A stretch of DNA of 64,000 nucleotides, taken from contig NC_092038.1 in assembly GCF_003086295.3 (NCBI RefSeq), forward strand, positions 101,401,837 through 101,465,836. The letters run 5' to 3'. A program made the position numbers and the translations under genes. The notes below the pieces were generated by a model. The model was not told the origin of the DNA, ran no database searches, and saw nothing but the letters and a program-made list of their open reading frames with translations. Shown piece by piece: positions 1-9,445 of the stretch; the first letter of the stretch is position 1, and every line of letters begins with the position of its first letter. The stretch comes from Arachis hypogaea (taxonomy: Eukaryota; Streptophyta; Magnoliopsida; Fabales; Fabaceae).

Positions 1-98
1 GCTGGTTAGTTGAACGAGATTGTGAAGGAAATAAACAATGCCCTCAGAGTATACATCCCATAAGTCGAAAGAATAAGTGTTCACAATTTCGTCCACCA
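1..98 (+). repeat. 3' end of the 5' LTR of E1
   Basis: This stretch, ending in GTCCACCA, recurs at the end of the 3' LTR (8812-8909). The sequences diverge directly after: here the primer-binding site follows, there the host flank. Confidence 0.95.
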
Positions 99-104
99 AG
101 TTTT

Positions 105-122
105 TGGCGCCGTTGCCGGGGA
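105..122 (+). other. Primer-binding site of E1 (tRNA-Asp type)
   Basis: TGGCGCCGTTGCCGGGGA lies 6 bases after the LTR end. From memory this matches the 3' end of plant tRNA-Asp, the usual primer of Athila-type elements. E2 has a mutated form of the same site (about 45849-45867, minus strand). Confidence 0.8.
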
Positions 123-1628
123 TTGTTCGAGTATGGACAACTGACGGTTCATCTTGTTGCTCAGATTAGGTAATTTTCTTTTCAAAATCTTTTTCAAAAA
201 TTTTTCTTTTTATTTTTCGTTTTTCCAAACTATGTTTTTCGAAAAAAAAATCAATAAAAATACAAAAAAATTAGAAAATCATAAAAATCAAAAATATTTT
301 GTGTTTCTTGTTTGAATATTGTGTTAATTTTTAAGTTTGGTGTCAATTGCATGCTTTAAAAATTTTTCTTGCATTTTTTCGAAAATCCCATGCATTCATA
401 GTGTTCTTCATGATCTTCAAGTTGTTCTTGACAAGTCTTCTTGTTTGATCTTGATGATTTCTTGTTTTGTGTCTTTTGTTGTTTTTCATGTGCACTTTTG
501 CATTCATATTTTCCATGCATTAAAGATTTCTAAGTTTGGTGTCTTGCATGTTTTATTTGCATCAAAAATTTTTCAAAATTATGTTCTTGATGTTCATCAT
601 GATCTTCATAGTGTTCTTGGTGTTCATCTAGACATTCATAGCATTCTTGCATGCATCTTGTGTCTTGATCCAAAATTTTCATGTTTTGGGTCATTTTTGT
701 GTTTTTCTTTAAAAATTTAAAAATCAAAAATATCTTTTCCTTATTTCCCTCCAAAATTTCGAAATTTTGGGTTGACTTGGTCAAAAATTTTTAAAATTAG
801 TTGTTTCTTACAAGTCAAGTCAAAATTTCAATTTTAAAAATCTTATCTTTTCAAAATCTTTTTCAAAAATCATATCCTTTTCATTTTTTATATAATTTTC
901 GAAAATTTCAAAAATTATTTTTCAAAATATTTTCAAAATCTTTTTCTTATCTTTTTATCTAATTTTCGAAAATTAAGCTAACAATTAATGTGATTGGTTC
1001 AAAAATTTGAAGTTTGTTACTTTCTTGTTAAGAAAGGTTCAATCTTTAAGTTCTAGAATCTTATCTTGTAGTTTCTTGTTAGTTACGTCAATTTTAAAAT
1101 TAAATCTTTTTCAAAATATCTTTTTCAAATATATCTTTTATCTTATCTTTTTCAAAAATTTTATCTTTTTCAAAATTTGATTTCAAAATATCTTATCTTT
1201 TTCTTATCTTCTTATCTTTTTTAAAATTTGATTTCAAATCTTTTTCAATCAGCTAACTAACTTTTTGTTTGTTTCTTATCTTTTTCAAAACCAACTAACT
1301 ACCTATCCCTCTCTAATTTTCGAAAATTCTCCCTCTCTTTTTCAAAAATTCTTTTTGTTTTAAATTTTAATTTTAATTATATTTTATCTCTAATTTTCGA
1401 AAATACTAACCCCTTTTTCAAAAATTATTTTCGAATTTTTCTCTCCCTCTCATCTCTTCTTCTATTTTAATTATTTAATTACTAACACTTCTCTTCACCT
1501 CTCCTCATCCAAAAATCCGAATCTCCTTCTTCATTCTTCTACCTCTTTCTTCTTCTACTAACATAAGGGAATCTCTATACTGTGACATAGAGTATTCCTC
1601 TTTCTTTTCTTGTTTTCTTCTCTTTCTT
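123..1628 (+). other. E1 untranslated leader, AT-rich
   Basis: About 1.5 kb of T-rich, low-complexity sequence with many variants of TTTTCAAAAAT and ATTTTCGAAAAT (a short palindrome). It carries two copies of AAGTTTGGTGT (333-343 and 532-542), the motif that also precedes the 3' LTR. No credible ORF is seen. Confidence 0.7.
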
Positions 1629-3950
1629 ATGAGCAGGAACAAGGATAAAGGCACTCTTGTTGAAGCTGATCCAGAACCTGAAAGGACTCTGAAGAGAAAA
1701 TTAAGAGAAGCTAAATTACAACAATCCAGAAATAACCTTTCAGAAATTTTCGAACAAGAGAAGGAGATGGCAGCCGAAAATAATAATAATAATAATGCAA
1801 GGAGAATGCTTGGTGACTTCACAAAGCCAACATCCAAGTTTGATGGAAGAAGCATCTCCATTCCTGCCATTGGAGCCAATAACTTTGAGCTTAAGCCTCA
1901 ACTAGTTGCTTTAATGCAACAAAACTGCAAGTTTTATGGGCTTCCATCTGAAGATCCCTATCAGTTTTTAACTGAGTTCTTGCAGGTCTGTGATACTGTA
2001 AAGACGAATGGAGTTAATCCTGAAGTCTACAGACTTATGCTTTTCCCTTTTGCTGTAAGAGACAGAACTAGAATATGGTTGGACTCACAACCTAAGGATA
2101 GCCTGGACTCCTGGGATAAGCTGGTCACTGCCTTTCTGGATAAATTCTTTCCTCCTCAAAAGCTGAGCAAGCTGAGAGTGGATGTTCAAACCTTCAAACA
2201 AAAAGATGGTGAATCCCTCTATGAAGCTTGGGAAAGATACAAGCAGTTGACCAAAAGATGTCCATCTGACATGTTTTCTGAATGGACCCTACTAGATATA
2301 TTCTATTATGGTCTCTCTGAATTTTCGAAAATGTCATTGGACCATTCTGCAGGTGGATCTATTCACCTGAAGAAAACGCCTGAAGAGGCTCAAGAACTCA
2401 TTGACATGGTTGCAAACAACCAGTTCATGTACACCTCTGAGAGGAATTCCGTGAATAATGGGATACCTCAGAAGAAAGGAGTTCTTGAAATTGATGCTCT
2501 GAATGCCATATTGGCTCAGAACAAAATGTTGACTCAACAGGTCAACATAATCTCTCAAAATCTGAATGGATTGCAACATGCATCCAACAGTACTAGAGAG
2601 GTAGCTTCTGAAGAAGCTTATGATCCTGAGAACCCTGCCATGGCAGAGGTTAATTACATGGGTGAACCATATGGAAACACCTATAACCCATCATGGAGAA
2701 ATCACCCAAATTTCTCCTGGAAGGATCAACAAAAGCCTCAACAAGGCTTTAACAATGGTGGACGCAATAGGCTAGGCAATAGCAAGCCATATCCATCATC
2801 TTCTCAACAACAGACAGAGAACTCTGAACAAAATAATTCTAATTTAGCTAATATAGTCTCTGATCTGTCAAAAGCCACTTTCAGTTTCATGAATGAAACA
2901 AGATCCTCTATTAGAAATTTGGAGGCACAAGTAGGCCAGCTGAGTAAGAAAGTTATTGAAACTCCTCCCAGTATTCTCCCAAGTAATACAGAAGAGAATC
3001 CAAAAGGAGAGTGCAAGGCCATTGATTTGATCAAAGTGGCCGAATGCACTAAGGAGGAGGAGGACGAAAATCCTAGTGAGGAAGACCTCCTGGGACGTCC
3101 CTCAAGCAAGAAGGAGTTCCCTATTAAGGATCCTGAGGAATCTGAGGCTCATACAGAGACCATAGAGATTCCATTAAATCTCCTTCTGCCATTCATGAGC
3201 TCTGACTATTATTCATCCTCTGAAGAGGATGAAGATGTGACTGGAGAGCAAGTTGCTCAATACTTAGGAGCTATCATGAAGCTGAATGCCAAGTTATTTG
3301 GTAATGAGACTTGGGAAAGTGAACCTCCCTTGCTCATTAGTGACTTAGATACTTGGATTCAGGACACTCTACCTCAAAAGAAACAAGATCCTGGCAAGTT
3401 CTTAATACCTTGCACCATTGGCACCATGAGCTTTGAAAAAGCTCTATGTGATCTTGGGTCAGGGATAAACCTTATGCCACTCTCTGTAATGGAGAAGCTG
3501 GGGATCATTGAGATACAACCTGCCTTGTTCTCATTACAATTGGCAGACAAATCCATGAGAGAAGCTCATGGGATAGTAGAGGACGTGCTAGTAAAAGTTG
3601 AAAACTTTTACATCCCTGCTGATTTCATCATCCTAGATACTAGGAAGGAAGATGATGAATGCATCATCCTAGGAAGACCTTTCCTAGCCACAGCAGAAGC
3701 TGTGATAGATGTCAACAGAGGAGAGTTAGTCCTTCAATTGAATGGGGAATACCTTGTGTTTCAAGCACATGGCAATCCCTCTGTGACAAAAGAGAGTAAG
3801 CATGAAGAGCTTCTCTCAGTTCAAGGTCAAGAAGAGCCCACACAGTCAGACTCTAAGTTTGGTGTTGTGACGCCACAACCAAACTCTAAGTTTGGTGTTC
3901 AAACCCCATCTCCAAACTCTAAGTTTGGTGTTGGGACTAGACAACATTGA
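1629..3950 (+). CDS. gag: Gag-protease polyprotein of E1 (Athila/Tat type)
   Basis: Intact 773-residue ORF. Residues about 90-260 form the retrotransposon Gag domain, with the conserved blocks LMLFPFAVRDR, KFFPPQKL, ESLYEAWERYK and FYYGLS. A Pro/Asn/Gln-rich linker (WRNHPNF) follows, with no CCHC zinc knuckle. The C-terminal part is a retropepsin-like protease: IPCTIG, then CDLGSGINLMP (about residues 605-615), and IILGRPFLATAEAVID. The active-site triplet reads DLGSG where E2 and most relatives have DLGAS, so activity is uncertain. The last 40 residues hold SKFGV three times, encoded by the same string found before the 3' LTR. Pol domains are absent; translation stops at TGA at 3948. Start chosen at the first ATG after the leader. 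Confidence 0.93.
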   Translation: MSRNKDKGTLVEADPEPERTLKRKLREAKLQQSRNNLSEIFEQEKEMAAENNNNNNARRMLGDFTKPTSKFDGRSISIPAIGANNFELKPQLVALMQQNCKFYGLPSEDPYQFLTEFLQVCDTVKTNGVNPEVYRLMLFPFAVRDRTRIWLDSQPKDSLDSWDKLVTAFLDKFFPPQKLSKLRVDVQTFKQKDGESLYEAWERYKQLTKRCPSDMFSEWTLLDIFYYGLSEFSKMSLDHSAGGSIHLKKTPEEAQELIDMVANNQFMYTSERNSVNNGIPQKKGVLEIDALNAILAQNKMLTQQVNIISQNLNGLQHASNSTREVASEEAYDPENPAMAEVNYMGEPYGNTYNPSWRNHPNFSWKDQQKPQQGFNNGGRNRLGNSKPYPSSSQQQTENSEQNNSNLANIVSDLSKATFSFMNETRSSIRNLEAQVGQLSKKVIETPPSILPSNTEENPKGECKAIDLIKVAECTKEEEDENPSEEDLLGRPSSKKEFPIKDPEESEAHTETIEIPLNLLLPFMSSDYYSSSEEDEDVTGEQVAQYLGAIMKLNAKLFGNETWESEPPLLISDLDTWIQDTLPQKKQDPGKFLIPCTIGTMSFEKALCDLGSGINLMPLSVMEKLGIIEIQPALFSLQLADKSMREAHGIVEDVLVKVENFYIPADFIILDTRKEDDECIILGRPFLATAEAVIDVNRGELVLQLNGEYLVFQAHGNPSVTKESKHEELLSVQGQEEPTQSDSKFGVVTPQPNSKFGVQTPSPNSKFGVGTRQH

Positions 3951-3983
3951 CTTGATTGCTCTATGGCTCCATGAGAGCCACTG

Positions 3984-4027
3984 TCAAGCTATTGACATTA
4001 AAGAAGCGCTTGTTGGGAGGCAACCCA
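3984..4027 (+). other. Conserved non-coding block after the polyprotein ORF
   Basis: The stretch starting GTCAAGCTATTGACATTAAA and ending GCGCTTGTTGGGAGGCAACC is nearly identical to the complement of about 40222-40264 in E2, where it lies just after the integrase C-terminus. Both copies are outside any ORF, so conservation at RNA or DNA level is suggested. Function unknown. Confidence 0.6.
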
Positions 4028-4180
4028 ATTTTATTTATCTAATTTTATTTTATTTTGTTTCTTTGTTATTTTTGTGTTTAATTAGGTACATGATCATGAG
4101 GAGTCACGAAAAAAATCAAAAAAATTAAAAACAGAGTCAAAAACAGAAGAAAAAATTTTTCACCCTGGAGGACGCACGGG

Positions 4181-4423
4181 CCGGCGTTCAACGCCCAGAA
4201 GATGCATCTGGCCAGCGTTCAGCGCCAGAACAGAGCATCTTCCTGGCGCTGAACGCCCAAAACAAGCAACATCCTGGCGTTTAACGCCAGGATGCGCACG
4301 CAGAGGACAATCTGGCGCTGAACGCCAGAAACAAGCTTGAAACTGGCGTTCAACGCCAGAAACAAGCATCACATGGGCGTTTAACGCCCAGAACATGCAC
4401 CAATGGGCGTTTGAACGCCAGAA
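4181..4423 (+). repeat. Array of about eight CG palindromes, core GGCGTTNAACGCC
   Basis: Eight imperfect units spaced roughly 30-40 bases apart, each built on a short palindrome such as CTGGCGTTCAACGCCAG, CTGGCGCTGAACGCCAG or GGGCGTTTAACGCCC, joined by AGAANNANGCAN spacers. The same motif recurs in the E1 LTR (7508-7528). Confidence 0.85.
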
Positions 4424-4478
4424 TGGTGCATGAAGGCAATTTACACGCCTATAGGGTGAAGGAATGGTATTTCTTTTC

Positions 4479-4548
4479 ACCTCAGGACCTGTGGACCCCA
4501 CAGGATTCCCACCTCAGGATCTGTGGACCCCACAGGATCCCCACCTAC
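4479..4548 (+). repeat. Two tandem copies of a ~32-bp unit with a hairpin
   Basis: The unit CACCTCAGGAYCTGTGGACC, continuing with CCACAGGATYCC, is present twice in a row. CTGTGG and CCACAG can pair around ACC. It lies between the palindrome array and the TATA box of the second ORF. Confidence 0.7.
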
Positions 4549-4975
4549 CTTTTCTTTTAATCCTAATCACACTCTCCTAATCCAAATCTCATTTTCAATG
4601 TCACCCTTCCCAAAAACCTTCACCAATCACATCAATTCCTCTTCCCAATTACACCATGCACCATTCACATCCACCTCCTCTTCCCCATAAACCCCACCTA
4701 CCTCCATTACATTCAAATTCAATTTCCCACCCTTTCCCACCCAAAATGACCGAAACCTAACCCTCCCCCCTCCCTATAAATACCCCTCCTTTCTTCTTCC
4801 TTTTCACACAACAACAACCCCTTCTTCTCTCCTATAGCCGAACCCCCTCTTCTCCTTCTCTACCAATATTCTCTTCTTCTTCTTCTACTCTTCTTTTCTT
4901 TTTTTGCTCGAGGACGAGCAAATTTTAAGTTTGGTGTGGTAAAAAGCCTAGCTTTTTATTTTTCATTCACCATCA
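4549..4975 (+). promoter_or_regulatory. Promoter-like region and 5' leader of the second E1 ORF (TATA at 4774-4782)
   Basis: A C-rich, gene-promoter-like stretch ends in CTATAAATA at 4774-4782, followed by a CT/CAACAA-rich leader (from about 4805) and the start codon at 4976. This layout is what a plant RNA polymerase II promoter looks like and differs from the AT-rich rest of the element. The start site is inference. Confidence 0.55.
4903..4937 (+). other. Hairpin plus AAGTTTGGTGT, internal copy in E1
   Basis: TTTGCTCG (4903-4910), loop AGGA, CGAGCAAA (4915-4922), then four T and AAGTTTGGTGT from 4927. The arrangement duplicates the one before the 3' LTR (7098-7134) with a C-G pair replacing T-A and a T-A pair replacing G-C. 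See the findings. Confidence 0.85.
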
Positions 4976-6112
4976 ATGGCACCCAAGACCGGAGTTTCCT
5001 CAAGAAAAGGAAAAGGGAAGGCAAAAGCTTCCACTTCCGAGTCATGGGAAAAGGAGAGATTCATCTCCAAGAGCCACCAAGACCACTTCTATGATGTTGT
5101 GGCAAAGAAGAAGGTGATCCCTGAGGTCCCTTTCAAGCTCAAAAAGAATGAGTATCCGGAAATCCGACATGAGATCCAAAGAAGAGGGTGGGAAGTCATA
5201 ACCAACCCCATGCAACAAGTCGGAATATTGATGGTTCAAGAGTTCTATGCTAATGCATGGATCACAAGGAATCATGATCAAAGTATGAACCCGAATCCAA
5301 AGAACTATCTCACAATGGTTCGGGGGAAATACTTAGATTTCAGTCCGGAAAATGTGAGATTGGCGTTTCATCTACCCATGATGCAAGGTGATGAACGCCC
5401 CTACACAAGGAGGGTCAACTTCAACCAAAGGTTGGACCAAGTCCTAATGGACATTTGTGTGGAAGGCGCCCAATGGAAAGTAGACTCCAAAGGCAAACCA
5501 GTCCAACTAAGAAGACTGGACCTCAAGCCTGTAGCTAGAGGATGGTTGGAGTTCATCCAAAGATCCATCATCCCTACAAGCAACCAATCTGAAGTTACTG
5601 TGGATCGGGCAATCATGATTCATAGCATCATGATTGGAGAGGAAGTAGAGGTTCATGAAGTCATAGCCAATGAACTCTACAAAATAGCTGACAAGCCTTC
5701 ATACATGGCACGGCTAGCCTTCCCCCACCTCATATGCCATCTATGTTATTCAGCCGGAGTTATCATAGATGGAGATGTCTCCATTGAAGAAGACAAGCCC
5801 ATCACCAAGAAAAGGATGGAGCAAACAAGGGAAGTTCCTCACGGCCCCCAAGGAGAACATGAGGAAGTTCATCAACAAATGCCTCATGGAATGCACTTTC
5901 CTCCCAACAACTATTGGGAGCAACTCAGTACCTCCTTAGAAGACTTGAGCCAAAACGTGGAACAACTAAGGGTGGAACACCATGAACATGCCCTCACTCT
6001 TCAAGAAATAAGAGAAGATCAAAGAGCTATGAGAGAGGAGCAACAAAAGCAAGGAAGGGACATAGAAGAGTTGAAGAACATCATTGGTCCTTCAAGAAGA
6101 AGACGCCACTAA
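4976..6112 (+). CDS. Second ORF of E1, plant Transposase_32-like protein
   Basis: Intact 378-residue ORF. The N-terminus is Lys-rich (KGKGKAKA, about residues 12-19), a possible nuclear localisation signal. Residues about 35-240 resemble the 'putative plant transposon protein' family (Transposase_32) found in many legume gypsy elements: EIRRGW-type block, VQEFYANAW, VRGKYLDFSPENVR, and VDRAIMIHSIMIGEEV. Residues about 315-368 are Glu/Gln/Arg-rich with heptad spacing, likely a coiled coil, and the protein ends PSRRRRH. Despite the family name no transposase catalytic residues are known or seen. It sits where Athila elements carry their extra or envelope-like ORF, behind its own TATA box and a copy of the hairpin motif. 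Biochemical function unknown. Confidence 0.8.
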   Translation: MAPKTGVSSRKGKGKAKASTSESWEKERFISKSHQDHFYDVVAKKKVIPEVPFKLKKNEYPEIRHEIQRRGWEVITNPMQQVGILMVQEFYANAWITRNHDQSMNPNPKNYLTMVRGKYLDFSPENVRLAFHLPMMQGDERPYTRRVNFNQRLDQVLMDICVEGAQWKVDSKGKPVQLRRLDLKPVARGWLEFIQRSIIPTSNQSEVTVDRAIMIHSIMIGEEVEVHEVIANELYKIADKPSYMARLAFPHLICHLCYSAGVIIDGDVSIEEDKPITKKRMEQTREVPHGPQGEHEEVHQQMPHGMHFPPNNYWEQLSTSLEDLSQNVEQLRVEHHEHALTLQEIREDQRAMREEQQKQGRDIEELKNIIGPSRRRRH

Positions 6113-7097
6113 GAGGTGGATTCATTCCTTGTTCTTTATTTTCTTTCTGTTTTCGTTTTTAGTGTGTTGTGTTTATCTATGTTTTTGTGTCTCTACTTCA
6201 TGATCATTAGTGTGTAACCATGCCTTAAAGCTATGAATAAAATCCATTAGTCTTTCACCTCTCTTAAAAGAAAAATGTTCTAATTCAAAAGAACAAGAAG
6301 TACATAATTTTCGAAATTATTAGTGAATTTAATTTAATTATATTGATGTGGTGGCAATAATTTTTGTTTTCTGAATGAATGAATGAACAGTGCATATTTT
6401 TGATCTTGTTGTCTATGAGTGTTAAAATTGTTGGCTCTTGAAAGAATGATGAACAAAGAGAAATGTTATTGATGATCTGAAAAACATCATGAAATTGATT
6501 CTTGAAGCAAGAAAAAGCAATGAAAAAAAAAAGTGGCGAAAATTTTAGCAAAGATCCAAGGCTTTGAGCATCAATGGATAGGAGGGCCCAAGGAAATTAA
6601 AAGTCCAGGCCTAAGCGGCTAAATCAAGCTGTCCCTATTCATGTGCTTGTGTCATGAAGGTCCAAGTGAAAAGCTTGAGACTGAGTGGTTAAAGTCGTGA
6701 TCCAAAGCTAAAGAGTGCGCTTAAGAGCTCTAGACACCACTAACTGGGGACTTTAGCAAAGCTGAGTCACAATCTGAAAAGGTTCACCCAGTTATGTGTC
6801 TGTGGCATTTGTGTATCCGGTGGTAATACTGGAAGACAAAGTGCTTAGGGCCACAGCCAAGACTCATAAGTAGCTGTGTTCAAGAATCAACATGCCTAAC
6901 TAGGAAAGTCAATAACACTATCTGAAATTCTAAGTTCCTAGAGAAGCCAATCACTCTAAACTTCAAAGGAAAAAGTGAGATGCCAAAACTGTTCAGAAGC
7001 AAAAAGCTACAAGTCCCGCTCATCTAATTAAATTAATATTCATTGATATTTTGGAATTTATAGTATATTCTCTTCTTTTTATCCTATTTGATTTTCA
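6113..7097 (+). other. Non-coding 3' internal region of E1
   Basis: About 1 kb without an ORF, including Athila-style phrases (TAAGCGGCTAAATCAAGC, GGACTTTAGCAAAGCTGAG). Nothing coding is seen. Confidence 0.6.
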
Positions 7098-7134
7098 GTT
7101 GCTTGGGGACAAGCAACAATTTAAGTTTGGTGTT
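7098..7134 (+). other. Hairpin plus AAGTTTGGTGT at the 3' LTR boundary (PPT region of E1)
   Basis: GTTGCTTG (7098-7105), loop GGGA, CAAGCAAC (7110-7117), then AATTT and AAGTTTGGTGTT (7123-7134); the LTR starts within a few bases. This is the position of the polypurine tract that primes plus-strand synthesis, but the most purine-rich run is inside the hairpin (GGGGACAAG). Confidence 0.8.
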
Positions 7135-7136
7135 GT

Positions 7137-8909
7137 GATGAGCGGATAATTTATACGCTTTTTGGCATTGTTTTCATATAGTTTTTAGTAAGTTTAAGCT
7201 ACTTTTAGGGATGTTTTCATTAGTTTTTATGTTAAATTCACATTTCTGGACTTTACTATGAGTTTGTGTGTTTTTCTGTGATTTCAGGTAAATTCTGACT
7301 GAAATTGAGGGATTTGAGCAAAACTCTGAAGAAGGCTGACAAAAGGACTGCTGATGCTGTTGGATTCTGACCTCCCTGCACTCGAAATGGATTTTCTGGA
7401 GCTACAGAACTTCAATTGGCGCGCTCTCAACGGCGTTGGAAAGTAGACATCCAGGGCTTTCCAGCAATATATAATAGTCCATACTTTATTCGAAGAATGA
7501 TGACGTAACTTGGCGTTAAACGCCAAGTACACGCTGCTGTCTGGAGTTAAACGCCAGAAAAACGTCATGACCCGGAAACGCCCAAAACACGTCATAACTC
7601 AAAGTTTAACGCCAAGAAATGCCTTAGCTCGTGGAATGATCAAGCTCAGCCCAAGCATACACCAAGTGGGCCCCGGAAGTGGATTTATGCATCAATTACT
7701 TACTCATGTAAACCCTAGTAGCTAGTCTAGTATATATAGGACATTTATCTATTGTATTAGACATCCTGGATCCTGGATTGTATTCTGAATCCTGTGATCA
7801 CGTTAGGAGAGGGCTGGCCATTCGGCCATGCCTGAACCTTTTGCTTATGTATTTTCAACGGTGGAGTTTCTGCACACCATAGATTAAGGGTGTGGAGCTC
7901 TGCTGTACCTCAAGTATTAATGAAATTCTATCTTCTTTTATTCAAATCTCTCTTATTCTTATTCCAAGATATTCATTCGTACCCAAGAACATGATGAATG
8001 TTATGAGTCAGATTACCCTCATTATCATTCTCACTTATGAATGCGCGTGATTGACAACCATGTCCGTTCTACATGCAACAGAGCTTGAATGTATATCTCT
8101 TAGATTCCCCAACAGAATCTTCGTGGTATAAGCTAGATAGATGGCGGCATTTATGAGGGTCCGGAAAGTCTCACCTTGTCTGTGGTATTCCGAGTAGGAT
8201 CCTGGGAATCCGGAAAGTCCAACCTTGTCTGTGGTGTTCCGAGTAGGATTCCGGTAATGAATGACCGTGACGTGCTTCAAACTTTAACCTGCTGGGCGTT
8301 AGTGACAGACGCAAAAGAGGGATTCTATTCCAGTAGGAGCGGGAACCAACCGGTGATTAGCCGTACTGTGACAGAGTGCGTTAGCATAGTTTTCACTGCG
8401 AGGATGGGATGTAGCCATCAGCCATGGGTGATGCCTCCAGACTGGTTAGCTGTGCGAGTGACAGCCGCACAGGTTATTTCCCCGTGAGGAATGAAAGTAG
8501 CCACAGTTGATGGTGAACCCCTATACAAAGCTTGCCATGGAAAGGAGTAAGAAGGATTGATTAGAAGCAGTAGAAGAGCAGGCGTCCAAGAGCTCTACAG
8601 CATCTCCATCCGCTTATCTGAAATTCCTACCAATGAATCTGCATAAGTATCTTTATCCCTTTCATTATTTCTATTTTCGAAAACCCATAAACTATTTTAA
8701 TCTGCCTAACTGAGATTTGCAAGGTGACCATAGCTTGCTTCATACCAACAATCTCTGTGGATTCGACCCTTACTCACGTAAGGTTTATTACTTGGACGAC
8801 CCAGTACACTTGCTGGTTAGTTGAACGAGATTGTGAAGGAAATAAACAATGCCCTCAGAGTATACATCCCATAAGTCGAAAGAATAAGTGTTCACAATTT
8901 CGTCCACCA
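7137..8909 (+). repeat. 3' LTR of E1 (~1.77 kb)
   Basis: Starts TGATGAGCGG and ends GTCCACCA, matching the TG...CA rule and the end of the 5' LTR. It holds the 21-bp palindrome with arms ACTTGGCGTT/AACGCCAAGT at 7508-7528, a TATATATAGG box at about 7731, and a duplicated segment (GTCTGTGGTRTTCCGAGTAGGA at about 8177 and 8228). ORFs inside are spurious. Confidence 0.9.
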
Positions 8910-9436
8910 CATAACCAAGTCAAGTTTAGGAAGAAACTTGTGTGTTCAGATAGAATTGTGTAAATCCTAGACAATTGGTATATGTAATACTTTGACTATA
9001 GTGAAAATTTCATCACTGTTGTGGTGGAGACTAGATATAGGTTACATAGCAGAAGGCAACTGAACTAGAATACATGACTGCGTCAATTTCTTTCTTTTTC
9101 TCGCTGTTCTGTTTTCTGATATTTATGAGACAAAACAAAATTGTCTCTTAAATTTTCCACTGCACAGTTCAAACAGAAATCAAATTTAAGCTAGGTAACA
9201 AAAAATCAATTTATTAAAACAAAAAAATACTATAAATTCAACCTCTATTCTCTAAACCTTATGTAACCTTCAATATATATTTTCATATATGCTATATAAC
9301 TAATAATTTTATGTATTCCTTATTTCACCAAATATTTTAATTTTAATTAGATTTTATAAACACTTGTGAAGAATAGAGGAGATTCTATAAACATAGAGTA
9401 TGTCATAATAGTGAAATGTTTAGTCCAATTTGCTTA
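8910..9436. other. Intergenic, nothing recognised
   Basis: AT-rich sequence between E1 and the first MITE; no credible ORF or repeat. Confidence 0.5.
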
Positions 9437-9445
9437 AACTTTTAT

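Larger units (their letters stand above)
1..8909 (+). mobile_element. Athila/Tat-like Ty3-gypsy LTR element E1, non-autonomous, 5' end outside window
   Basis: Bases 1-98 are repeated at about 8812-8909, so both LTRs are sampled. A primer-binding site follows the first LTR end, and a hairpin plus AAGTTTGGTGT precedes the second LTR. Between them lie a long AT-rich leader, an intact gag-protease ORF (1629-3950), a palindrome array, and a second ORF (4976-6112). No reverse transcriptase, RNase H or integrase is present, so mobilisation would need enzymes from a relative such as E2 (36907-47366), whose Gag is clearly homologous. Intact ORFs and an apparently identical sampled LTR end suggest a young insertion. 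The 3' flank begins cataa; the 5' flank lies outside the window, so the target duplication cannot be checked. Confidence 0.93.

Noticed and set aside
4160..4501. 113-codon minus-strand ORF
   Set aside because: Lies over the palindrome array; repetitive and without homology.
8176..8487. 103-codon ORF in the E1 3' LTR
   Set aside because: LTR sequence, no recognisable domain, and not expected to be translated.
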